The notes below the pieces were generated by a model, which was not told where the DNA came from, ran no database searches, and saw nothing but the letters and a program-made list of their open reading frames with translations. The position numbers were made by a program, and so were the translations under genes. Positions 1 to 7,385 of a stretch of 26,771 bases of DNA are shown piece after piece. Each line of letters starts with the position of its first letter. Within the stretch, counting starts at the first letter, position 1. The DNA is from an uncultured Ellagibacter sp. (GTDB lineage: Bacteria; Actinomycetota; Coriobacteriia; Coriobacteriales; Eggerthellaceae), in contig CAKUIV010000011.1 of assembly GCA_934661105.1 (NCBI GenBank), forward strand, positions 1-26,771. The letters are read 5' to 3'.

Positions 1-206
1 ATGACTCACCGAGGAAGCGCGATCCGCCGAGGAGGGCGTGGCCGAACGGGGAGGGTCTGCCGCGGCATTCCGGTTTGGCCGTTGCATCGCCCTGGATTAT
101 GCGGTCGCGGCCTGGCTGCGAGCATCCTTCCGGACGCGGCATCGAGAAGACCTCGATTCTTGTCGCCTGCTCCCTTTTGGGCGTTGCGCCTAGAGGCTGC
201 GATTCT
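1..206. other. Upstream flank of priA, no supported gene
   Basis: The priA frame stays open back to base 1, but the residues before position 223 are Arg/Gly/Pro-rich and resemble no PriA N-terminus, so I do not count them as coding. ATGA at 1-4 contains a TGA that could be the last codon of an upstream gene. A second frame is open from 5 to a TAG at 191-193, but it has no convincing start or recognisable content. I see nothing else here. Confidence 0.4.
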
Positions 207-215
207 TGCTATACT
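207..215 (+). promoter_or_regulatory. Extended -10 promoter of priA, probably leaderless
   Basis: TGCTATACT is an extended -10 (TGn plus TATACT, hexamer at 210-215). The hexamer ends only seven bases before the priA ATG at 223, so transcription should start at or within a base or two of the A of ATG. No Shine-Dalgarno sequence lies between. The nearest -35-like hexamer (TTGCGC, 184-189) has a 20-base spacer, which is acceptable because extended -10 promoters need little -35 contact. Confidence 0.55.
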
Positions 216-222
216 CGACTGC

Positions 223-2706
223 ATGAAACTTGCTTCCGTCATTCTCGATATCCCCACGCAGGCGCTCGATGCGCCTTATACCTACGCGCTTGGCGATGGG
301 CTTTCGGCCCCCGCGCTCGATTTCGGCGTCGGCGCCTTCGGGAAAAGCGATTCTAACACCGTCGGTGCGCCGGGCTCTGGCCTCTTTGCCGAAGAGCAAG
401 GCTTTCTCGAGGGCGGCGTTGCGAAAGAAGAAGGAGCTTCGGACGCTTCGGCGACCCTGCTCGGCGAGGGAATCCCCGTTGAAGTGGGGTGCGCGGTGCT
501 CGTGCCGTTCGGTCGCAGGCAGGCGGTGGGCTTCGTCGTCGCGATCTGGGAAGCGGGCAATCCGGGCGGCGATGCGTGGCCGCGCGACCTCGACCCGTGC
601 AAGCTGAAGAGCATCGTCGGCGCGGTGAGCAAGCCGTACTTCGACGAGGAGGGTGCCGCGTGCGCGCAGTGGCTCTCCGAGCGCTACATCGCACCGCTTT
701 CCGCCTGCGTCCGCCTGTTCACGCCTCCTGGAGGCGTACCGAAAATGGTACATACTCGCATGGGATCGTGGCGCCTTGAGCAGCCGAGCGTGGGGGAGGT
801 CGACGACCGATGGGTCGTTGCCGGTCCCGCCCTGGCCTCGTTCGCGCCTCGGAAGAACGCGGTGAAGCAGGCCGCGATCGCGGCTGCGGTTTCCCGCGGT
901 GACGTGCGCGTGGCCGAGCTCTCAACCGAGCTCGGCGCGGTATCGGGCGCTCTGCGCGCACTCGAGCAGAAAGGCGTGGTCGCGATAGAGCATCGCCGCC
1001 GCATGCGCGGGGCGGCCGCAGTGCCGGGCGCGCACGCCTTCGCGCCCTCGCCGAAGCCCGACCTTACGCCTGGTCAGGCGCGCGCCCTGCAGCTCATCGA
1101 TAAGGCTCGCTCCCGTAATCGCGGCGAGGTCGTCGTGATCGACGGCGTCACCGGGTCGGGAAAGACCGAGTTGTACCTGCGCGCCATCGAGGAAACGCTC
1201 GCGCAGGGGAGGACGGCGTGCGTGCTCGTGCCCGAAATATCGCTCACGCCGCAGACGGTGGGGCGTTTCCGCGGGCGCTTCGGCGACATGGTCGCGGTCA
1301 TGCATTCGCGCATGAGCCAAGGCGAGCGCTACGATCAGTGGGACTTCATTCGCTCGGGCGCGGCGCGCGTTGTGGTGGGCGCCCGAAGCGCGCTGTTCAC
1401 GCCGCTTCGAAACGTCGGCCTCATCGTGATCGACGAGGAACACGAAGGGTCTTACAAACAGGACAGCGCGCCGCGCTACCATGCCCGCGACGTGGCGCTT
1501 TGGATGATGCGCCGCAGCGGGGGCGTGCTCGTGCTCGGCTCGGCGACGCCGTCGATCGAGTCGCTTCACGCGTGCGACGCTGACGACTCCTGGCATAAGG
1601 CCGACCTTCCCGATCGCGCGAACGGCAAGCCCCTGCCCGCCATCGAGGTCGTCGACATGGCTGCCGAGTTCCGCGGCGGATCGCGCGCGATGTTCTCCGG
1701 CAAACTCATGCGCGGGCTGCAAGAAGAGCTCTCGCTCGGCCGCAAGGCGGTGCTTCTCTTGAACCAGCGCGGGTTCGCGAAGTTCCTCTTATGCCGCGAT
1801 TGCGGGTTCGTGCCGACGTGCCCTTCCTGCGACACGTCGCTTACCTACCACGAACGCGGGCGGCTGCTCATTTGCCATCATTGCGGCTATCACGAGCCGG
1901 CGCCGGCCGTGTGCCCGGAATGCGGAAGTCCCTACTTGAAGAAGTTCGGCGCGGGAACCCAGCGGGTCGAAGCCGAGCTCCGCGCGCTTCTGGACGGCAT
2001 GCCGGGCGTGGGGCCTGAAGCGCCCATCATCCGCATGGACGCCGACACGACGAGCGGCAAGGGCGCGCATCAGCGTTTGCTCGAAGAGTTCGCCGCGGCG
2101 GATGCGGCGGTGCTTCTGGGAACGCAGATGATCGCGAAGGGGCTCGATTTCGAGGACGTCACGCTCGTCGGGGTCATCAACGCCGACACGCAGCTCCATC
2201 TTCCCGACTATCGGGCGGGGGAGCGCACATTCTCCCTCATCGAGCAGGTGGCGGGCCGTGCGGGACGCGCGCAGCTTCCCGGGCGCGTGCTCGTGCAGAC
2301 CTACGAGGCCGACAACATCGCCATCCGCGCCGCGGCGACCTACGACCGTGCGCGCTTCCTCCGTGCGGAAATGCCCAAGCGCCGGCTTCTGGGGTACCCG
2401 CCGTTCGTGCGCATGGCGAACGTGCTCGTGTGGGGCAAAGACGAGCCCGCGGTTCGCGAAACGGCGTGCAGGCTTTCAGACGAGCTTGCGCAGCGCGTGC
2501 ACGATTATGCGACGGGTTCGTGGTCGGTCTTGCCGGCAAGCCCGTGCGTGCTCGCAAAGCTGCGCGGCGTGTATCGGTGGCACGTGGTGGTGAAGGGCCC
2601 GCCCGATGCCGACATCGCACGCGTAATCGGGCCGCTGTTCCGCGCTCGGAAGGCTGACGAGCGCGTTAGCGTCGCCGTCGACGTCGATCCGAACGATTTA
2701 TTGTGA
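223..2706 (+). CDS. priA: Primosomal protein N' (PriA helicase)
   Basis: PriA is the 3'-to-5' superfamily 2 DNA helicase that reloads the replisome at stalled forks. The chosen start gives 827 residues opening with MKLASVILDIPT, which matches the usual PriA 3'-DNA-binding domain (DAPYTYAL, later VPFGRR). Walker A GVTGSGKT is at residues about 308-315 and the DEAH-box variant DEEH at about 404-407. Eight zinc-binding cysteines in four CxxC pairs (CRDC, CPSC, CHHC, CPEC) lie at about 524-567, followed by helicase motifs such as GTQMIAKGLDF and QVAGRAGR. The protein is about 95 residues longer than E. coli PriA. Most of the excess is a Gly/Ser/Glu-rich insertion at residues about 27-83, inside the N-terminal domain. 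No Shine-Dalgarno precedes the ATG; an extended -10 abuts it. Identification is secure; the start is likely but not certain. Confidence 0.95.
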   Translation: MKLASVILDIPTQALDAPYTYALGDGLSAPALDFGVGAFGKSDSNTVGAPGSGLFAEEQGFLEGGVAKEEGASDASATLLGEGIPVEVGCAVLVPFGRRQAVGFVVAIWEAGNPGGDAWPRDLDPCKLKSIVGAVSKPYFDEEGAACAQWLSERYIAPLSACVRLFTPPGGVPKMVHTRMGSWRLEQPSVGEVDDRWVVAGPALASFAPRKNAVKQAAIAAAVSRGDVRVAELSTELGAVSGALRALEQKGVVAIEHRRRMRGAAAVPGAHAFAPSPKPDLTPGQARALQLIDKARSRNRGEVVVIDGVTGSGKTELYLRAIEETLAQGRTACVLVPEISLTPQTVGRFRGRFGDMVAVMHSRMSQGERYDQWDFIRSGAARVVVGARSALFTPLRNVGLIVIDEEHEGSYKQDSAPRYHARDVALWMMRRSGGVLVLGSATPSIESLHACDADDSWHKADLPDRANGKPLPAIEVVDMAAEFRGGSRAMFSGKLMRGLQEELSLGRKAVLLLNQRGFAKFLLCRDCGFVPTCPSCDTSLTYHERGRLLICHHCGYHEPAPAVCPECGSPYLKKFGAGTQRVEAELRALLDGMPGVGPEAPIIRMDADTTSGKGAHQRLLEEFAAADAAVLLGTQMIAKGLDFEDVTLVGVINADTQLHLPDYRAGERTFSLIEQVAGRAGRAQLPGRVLVQTYEADNIAIRAAATYDRARFLRAEMPKRRLLGYPPFVRMANVLVWGKDEPAVRETACRLSDELAQRVHDYATGSWSVLPASPCVLAKLRGVYRWHVVVKGPPDADIARVIGPLFRARKADERVSVAVDVDPNDLL

Positions 2707-2732
2707 CATTTCGGGGATACTTGCTCGATTTA

Positions 2733-2741
2733 TGGTATATT
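2733..2741 (+). promoter_or_regulatory. Putative extended -10 promoter of sigA
   Basis: TGGTATATT has the extended -10 form (TGn followed by TATATT) and sits in the gap between priA and the sigma factor gene, about 70 bases before the start codon. No good -35 hexamer is found at 17 bases; TTGCTC at 2721 is too close. This is the best promoter-like match in the gap, but it rests on pattern alone. Confidence 0.35.
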
Positions 2742-2809
2742 TTATCGCTGTGTATTTGCGCCCGGTTGCAGTCTAGCCCCGGGCGTTCTTCTGCAGAAAG
2801 GACTATCAC

Positions 2810-4060
2810 GTGGCAAAGGATTCCCAGAAGAAATCGAAGAAGACTGCCGATGTTTCGAAGGACCTTTCGAAAAACGAAGAGATCGTCGACGACGAGCTCG
2901 ACGACGAATTGGGCGACGAGGAGCCCTCTGCCGGCGATGTTGCCACCGAAGCCCCCGAAGGCACGCTTGCCGAAGACAAGATCGAAGCGGGCATCGACGA
3001 AGAGGAAGACCTGCTCGAGGGCATTCCCGAAGAAGAGCTCAAGGCGACGACCGACGTCCAGCTTCCCAAGGTGACGACTGCGCGCGCGAAGGCCCGCGCG
3101 GCTCGCAAGCGTACCGGCGACGGTAACGTCACCATGCTCACCGGCGACCCGGTTCGCATGTACCTGAAGGAAATCGGCAAGGTGCCGCTGCTCACCGCCG
3201 CCGAGGAAGTCGACCTTGCCATGAAGATCGAGGCGGGCGTCGCCGCAGGCGAGCAACTCGAGAAGGCCGACAAGGGCGAAATCGAGCTCGAACGCCGCGA
3301 CCTGCGCCGCCTGACGCGCATCGAGGAAGTCGGCTTCGACGCGAAACAGCAGCTCATCGAGGCGAACCTGCGCCTTGTCGTTTCCATCGCGAAACGCTAC
3401 GTGGGCCGCGGCATGCTGTTCCTCGATCTGATCCAGGAAGGCAATCTCGGCCTTATCCGCGCTGTCGAGAAGTTCGACTACCGCAAGGGTTTCAAGTTCT
3501 CCACCTACGCGACGTGGTGGATCCGTCAGGCCATCACCCGCGCGATCGCCGACCAGGCGCGAACCATCCGCATCCCCGTGCACATGGTCGAGACGATCAA
3601 CAAGCTCGTGCGCATCCAACGCCAGCTGCTCCAGGAACTCGGTCGCGAACCAACCCCGAAGGAAATCGGCGACGTCATGGGCCTGCCCGAAGAGCGCGTC
3701 CGCGAGATCCAGAAGATCTCGCAGGAGCCGGTTTCGCTCGAAACGCCGATCGGCGAGGAAGAGGATTCCCAGCTCGGCGACTTCATCGAGGACGATGCCG
3801 CGGTCGTGCCGCCCGATGCCGCGAGCTTCAGCATGCTCCAGGAGCAGCTCGGCAAGGTGCTCGACGGCCTGGCTGAACGCGAACGCAAGGTCATCAGCCT
3901 GCGCTTCGGCTTGGAAGATGGGCATCCGCGCACGCTCGAGGAAGTCGGTCGCGAGTTCGGTGTCACGCGTGAGCGTATCCGCCAGATCGAGAGCAAGACG
4001 CTCGCGAAGCTGCGCCATCCGAGCCGCTCGTCGAAACTGAAAGACTACCTGGAAGACTAA
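2810..4060 (+). CDS. sigA: Primary RNA polymerase sigma factor (SigA/RpoD)
   Basis: This is the housekeeping sigma-70 factor that directs RNA polymerase to most promoters. The 416-residue protein starts with GTG, preceded by an AAAGGA ribosome-binding site (2797-2803). It has an acidic, Lys/Asp/Glu-rich N-terminal extension (residues 1-110) and region 1.2 from about 113 (DPVRMYLKEIGKV). Region 2 starts near 175 and includes the core-binding and -10-melting segment (EGNLGLIRAVEKFDYRKG, FSTYATWWIRQAI). Region 3 follows, and the region 4 helix-turn-helix is at about 371-403 (TLEEVGREFGVTRERIRQIE). It ends in KLKDYLED, typical of primary sigmas. A strong terminator follows immediately, so it is probably transcribed as a single gene. 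Length and motif order are normal. Confidence 0.97.
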   Translation: MAKDSQKKSKKTADVSKDLSKNEEIVDDELDDELGDEEPSAGDVATEAPEGTLAEDKIEAGIDEEEDLLEGIPEEELKATTDVQLPKVTTARAKARAARKRTGDGNVTMLTGDPVRMYLKEIGKVPLLTAAEEVDLAMKIEAGVAAGEQLEKADKGEIELERRDLRRLTRIEEVGFDAKQQLIEANLRLVVSIAKRYVGRGMLFLDLIQEGNLGLIRAVEKFDYRKGFKFSTYATWWIRQAITRAIADQARTIRIPVHMVETINKLVRIQRQLLQELGREPTPKEIGDVMGLPEERVREIQKISQEPVSLETPIGEEEDSQLGDFIEDDAAVVPPDAASFSMLQEQLGKVLDGLAERERKVISLRFGLEDGHPRTLEEVGREFGVTRERIRQIESKTLAKLRHPSRSSKLKDYLED

Positions 4061-4065
4061 CCTCG

Positions 4066-4104
4066 AAAAGCTCCGCGCAGGCCGAAGACCTCGCGGAGCT
4101 TTTT
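4066..4104 (+). terminator. Rho-independent terminator of sigA
   Basis: AGCTCCGCG and CGCGGAGCT form a perfect stem, flanked upstream by AAA and downstream by TTTTT. It starts six bases after the sigA stop. The A-rich 5' flank could also support weak termination from the other strand, but no minus-strand gene ends here. Confidence 0.9.
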
Positions 4105-4169
4105 CTCTCTGCGCTGCCGCTTCGGCGCGCGTAGATCGTATCGCCCCCCCCTCACGCGAAAGAAACTCT

Positions 4170-6329
4170 ATGACCACGCACGACACCAACGATTTCGAAT
4201 TCTTTGCGAGCTGCCTTGCTGGGCTCGAGGAGCAGCTTGCGCTCGAGTTGAAGGGGCTTGGCATTTCGCGCACGCGTCCTTTGGGCGGCGGCGTCGCGTT
4301 CTACGGTCCCGTGAAAGTCGCTCTCAAAGCGTGTCTTTGGTCGCGTTTGGCGTCGCGTGTGCTTGCGGTCGAAGGCCGTTTCGACGCGAAGGATGCCGAC
4401 GAGCTCTACGAAGGCGTTCGCGCGCTGTACTGGGAAGACATTCTTCCAGTGAAAAAGACGTTCGCGGTGCGCGCCCGCGGCATGAACGCGAACCTGCGCA
4501 ACACGCATTTCACCGAGATGCGCGTAAAGGATGCGGTATGCGACCGTTTGGACAACCTGCGCGGCATTCGCCCGAGTGTCGACACGGCGCACCCTGATCT
4601 TGTCATCGACGTGCGCGTGCACGACGAGCGCGCGACCGTCTCGATCGATCTTTCCGGCACGCCCCTGAACAAGCGCGCCTATTTCGGCAAGCGCTCGGGC
4701 TCGGAGATGCCGCTGCTCTGCTCGTATGCGGCGGCATTGCTCAGCTTCGCCGGGTGGGGAGACCTCGCCGCGCGCGGGTACCGCTTCGTGGACGCCTCGC
4801 GCGCGGACGGCGGGCTCGAAGCGGCTGCGGGGGCCTCGTCCCGCAAGGCGGCGTCCGCGAAGCGCGAGATGACGATCCTCGAACGCGAGGCACGCGCCAT
4901 CGCGCTCGACGAGGCGCCGGGCGCTGCACGCTCCGAGTGGGGTTTCATGTCGTGGGGCCGTTTCGACGAGGCGGAATGGAACGCGCTTTTGGACGAGGCA
5001 GACGATCGGGCCGAGCGTGCGCAAGCGGCGCGCCGCGATGCTGCGCCGGACGCGCCCGAACTGCTTGCCGCGGTGATCGTCGACCCTGAAAACGAGGACG
5101 CGACGTCGACCGCACTCGATTCGGCGTTCGTCCGCGCTGCGGTGAAAGCGCCTGCGAACTCGGTATTCGCCCTGGTCGGCGGCGAGGGCGCGGCCGAGCG
5201 CTTCGGCGACGACCCTGAGGTCTTCGAGAAAATAGGCCATGGGCGCATCCGCATAAAGGCTCGCGTCTTCACGAGCGCGCCGGAAGAGCCCGAAACCGTC
5301 ACCGTGCCCGACGCCTTCGGGGGAGCGGAGCACGTGGTCGACGTGTTCGACAGCGCGTCGGCGCAGTTCGCCTCGCGCCTTCGCAAGGTGTACAAGGAGC
5401 GTCGCAAGTGGGCGAAGCGCGACGGATGCACCTGCTATCGCATCTACGATGCCGATCTGCCCGAATACTCTGCCGCAATCGATGTTTACTCGGGTGCGGG
5501 CGACTTTGCGGGCGAGACCTACGTTCATGTGGCCGAATACGCTGCACCCTCCTCGATCGACGAGGGCAAGGCGCGCCGCCGCATGGCCGATATCCTTACG
5601 CTCGCGCCCGTCGTTTTAGGCGTCGCGCCCGAGAACGTCTTCTCGAAGACGCGCCGGCGCGAGCGCGGCGGCGGGCAATACCGCGACGCGGGGTCCAAGC
5701 CGTTCGTGATCGACGTCGAGGAAGACGGCTCTCTTTTCGAAGTCGACCTGGCCGGATACATGGACACGGGTCTGTTCCTCGACCATCGCGACACGCGTCG
5801 CATGGTGGGGGAGATGGCCGCGGGCAAGGATTTCCTCAATCTGTTCGCCTACACGGGAACCGCGAGCGTGCATGCCGCCGCGTGCGGTGCGCGCACCACG
5901 TGCACGGTCGACCTTTCCGCGACCTATCTCGACTGGGCGCGCCGCAACATGGCGCGCAACGGTTTTTCGGGTCGTGCGCATCGTTTCGAGCGAGCCGACG
6001 TCATGCAGTGGATAACCGAGGCACGCCGCGCGCGCAGGCAGTTCGATCTCGTGTTCGTCGACCCGCCGACGTTCTCCAATTCCAAGGCGATGGGAAAGCG
6101 CACGTGGGACGTGCAGCGCGATCATGTGGAGCTGCTCATCGGCGTGAGCCGTTTGCTCACGCGCGGGGGCGAGGCGGTGTTCTCCTGCAACCTGCGCACG
6201 TTCAAGCCGAATGTTGAAGAGCTCGCGAAGTTCGGTGTCGAGATCGAGGACATCACCGCGCGCACGATCCCGCACGACTTCGAGCGCAACCCGCGCATCC
6301 ATAAGTGCTATCTCGTGCGCAGGGCGTAA
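4170..6329 (+). CDS. rlmKL: RlmKL-type 23S rRNA methyltransferase, RlmL half degenerate
   Basis: In E. coli, RlmKL is a fusion: the N-terminal half makes m2G2445 and the C-terminal half m7G2069 in 23S rRNA. This 719-residue protein keeps the overall plan. A THUMP-like RNA-binding region is at about 60-165 (NLRNTHFTEMRVKDAV, NKRAYFGKRSG). The RlmK domain from about 390 has SAM motif I FLNLFAYTG (about 554) and the catalytic DPPTFSNSK (D631). In between, the RlmL methyltransferase is eroded. Where DPMCGSGT should stand there is VDASRADGG, and the NPPYGER catalytic motif with its neighbourhood is missing, although the flanking APG..WGF.W segment is recognisable. I therefore expect only the RlmK reaction. 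The Shine-Dalgarno (GAAAGAAA) is weak, and a run of eight C lies 18 bases before the ATG. Confidence 0.88.
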   Translation: MTTHDTNDFEFFASCLAGLEEQLALELKGLGISRTRPLGGGVAFYGPVKVALKACLWSRLASRVLAVEGRFDAKDADELYEGVRALYWEDILPVKKTFAVRARGMNANLRNTHFTEMRVKDAVCDRLDNLRGIRPSVDTAHPDLVIDVRVHDERATVSIDLSGTPLNKRAYFGKRSGSEMPLLCSYAAALLSFAGWGDLAARGYRFVDASRADGGLEAAAGASSRKAASAKREMTILEREARAIALDEAPGAARSEWGFMSWGRFDEAEWNALLDEADDRAERAQAARRDAAPDAPELLAAVIVDPENEDATSTALDSAFVRAAVKAPANSVFALVGGEGAAERFGDDPEVFEKIGHGRIRIKARVFTSAPEEPETVTVPDAFGGAEHVVDVFDSASAQFASRLRKVYKERRKWAKRDGCTCYRIYDADLPEYSAAIDVYSGAGDFAGETYVHVAEYAAPSSIDEGKARRRMADILTLAPVVLGVAPENVFSKTRRRERGGGQYRDAGSKPFVIDVEEDGSLFEVDLAGYMDTGLFLDHRDTRRMVGEMAAGKDFLNLFAYTGTASVHAAACGARTTCTVDLSATYLDWARRNMARNGFSGRAHRFERADVMQWITEARRARRQFDLVFVDPPTFSNSKAMGKRTWDVQRDHVELLIGVSRLLTRGGEAVFSCNLRTFKPNVEELAKFGVEIEDITARTIPHDFERNPRIHKCYLVRRA

Positions 6330-6376
6330 GGACCGGAGGATGCAGACGGCTCTGGCGCCTTCGGACGTCCATCTTT

Positions 6377-6571
6377 CGGCAAATGGGCCCTGCGTGGACA
6401 AAAAGGCGCGAATTGCGAGGAGGCGAAAACTCGGCTTTCTCTTGTGAAGCGATTGACCGGGGCTTTTGCCTCCATTTACACCGTTTTACAGCAGAAGCGC
6501 CCCGCTTTACGCATAAACCAGGGCGCTTCAACCTCGCACATCGGTATTTTTTGTCCATGACGATGAGATTT
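6377..6571. repeat. Inverted-pair intergenic repeat, copy A
   Basis: Two boxes face each other. The left box (plus strand, 6381-6420) reads AAATGGGCC, six bases, GGACAAAAA, nine bases, TGCGAGG. The right box (minus strand, 6571 down to 6532) reads AAAT, eleven bases, GGACAAAAA, nine bases, TGCGAGG. The 111-base interior carries a 9-bp inverted repeat GAAGCGCCC (6494-6502) / GGGCGCTTC (6521-6529). A second element with the same box grammar and spacing lies at 20273-20447, so this is a dispersed repeat family and not chance. Function is unknown. Confidence 0.65.
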
Positions 6572-6661
6572 CCGGTGAGTTCGGGTCTTGTTACCGCTCT
6601 AACTTTCGCGCGCAGCTCCGTCCCGCGATTTCCCTTCCCGAAATCTGCGCCATTCGAACGA

Positions 6662-6696
6662 ACCTGCGCCGCGTCGACAGCCGACACGGCGCAGGT
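6662..6696. other. Strong hairpin, possible bidirectional transcription end
   Basis: ACCTGCGCCG (6662-6671) pairs perfectly with CGGCGCAGGT (6687-6696). Inside, after one mismatch, GTCG pairs with CGAC around a 5-base loop. It lies 114 bases beyond the stop of the minus-strand 179-aa gene. Neither side has a U-tract, so it may stabilise or process RNA rather than terminate transcription. Confidence 0.45.
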
Positions 6697-6809
6697 CGCG
6701 GTCGCTCGTGCCCGAGCGGCCTTTCCCTCCATCGCGAAACCTGTCTCTAGCGTCTTGCGGATGCAGGCGCGATATATGATTAGGGAACGAACGAATGACG
6801 GTGCGGCTC

Positions 6810-7349
6810 TTACGCGGCGTGGGGCTTCGGGTCGCCTTCGGTTTCCCACTCCTCCAAGATGACGCTGCCGTGGTACTTGTAGACGCCGTAGACGCCCTTG
6901 AAATCGTATCCGGCGGCGGTGAACGAACCGCCGATCGATGTCACGAAATCGGCTGCCTCAGTGTTGAAAGCGCCGGATGCGAACAAGTACAGGTTGCAGA
7001 TGCGGTCGCGGCTCGCGGTGGGGGCGAGAACGATTCCTGTTCCGAACTCGAAGGGCAGCCCGTCGCTTTTCACGCGCAGTCCCGTGAGCGAAAGCTTCGG
7101 CGAGAAGCGTTCGATCCACGGCTTGCGCGAAAGCTTCGCCCACTCGGCCCAAACGCTCGTGTCCTTCTTGGAGTCGTCGGCGTAGATCGCGTCGAAGAAC
7201 TCGCGATAGCTTTCTGCGCCATCGAGATAGCTTTCGTATTCGGGCAGCACCTTGTCGGCGATGGTCGTCGCCAAGCGAAGGCGGTCGAGCGCGAGCGCCG
7301 AGGTGAGGGGGGCTTTCTTGATCTGTTCGATAAGCTCTACGGCTTTCAT
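6810..7349 (-). CDS. Hypothetical protein, last gene of molybdoenzyme operon 1
   Basis: This is a 179-residue protein of no family I can name. It begins MKAVELIEQIKKAPLTSALA, is predicted soluble, has no signal peptide or membrane segment and only one cysteine. The first half is helical in character and rich in charged residues; the second half has strand-like hydrophobic patches (FGTGIVLAP, GYDFKGVYGVYKYHG). The start is well supported by AAAGGACG just upstream. The gene begins 36 bases after the MFS carrier and in the same direction, so it probably belongs to the operon. It could be a substrate-binding, accessory or regulatory protein for the pathway, but nothing in its sequence decides this. 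Confidence 0.8.
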   Translation of the reverse strand: MKAVELIEQIKKAPLTSALALDRLRLATTIADKVLPEYESYLDGAESYREFFDAIYADDSKKDTSVWAEWAKLSRKPWIERFSPKLSLTGLRVKSDGLPFEFGTGIVLAPTASRDRICNLYLFASGAFNTEAADFVTSIGGSFTAAGYDFKGVYGVYKYHGSVILEEWETEGDPKPHAA

Positions 7350-7385
7350 TATCGTCCTTTCGTCGTGAAGAACCCGGTTGCGCTC

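Larger units (their letters stand above)
6330..6809. other. 480-base gene-free gap with repeats and hairpins
   Basis: No reading frame here has a ribosome-binding site with recognisable product. The gap holds an inverted-pair repeat element (6377-6571), a 10+4-base-pair hairpin (6662-6696) and the 3' end of the convergent operon that finishes at 6810. No canonical terminator with a U-tract is seen for either converging transcript; the hairpins may do that job. Confidence 0.6.

Noticed and set aside
5..193. Short plus-strand frame 2 before priA
   Set aside because: No ATG, no ribosome-binding site and no recognisable protein; it ends at TAG 191-193 without clear relation to priA.
2666..4273. 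Minus-strand 535-codon frame over sigA
   Set aside because: Antisense shadow; sigA on the plus strand is unmistakable.
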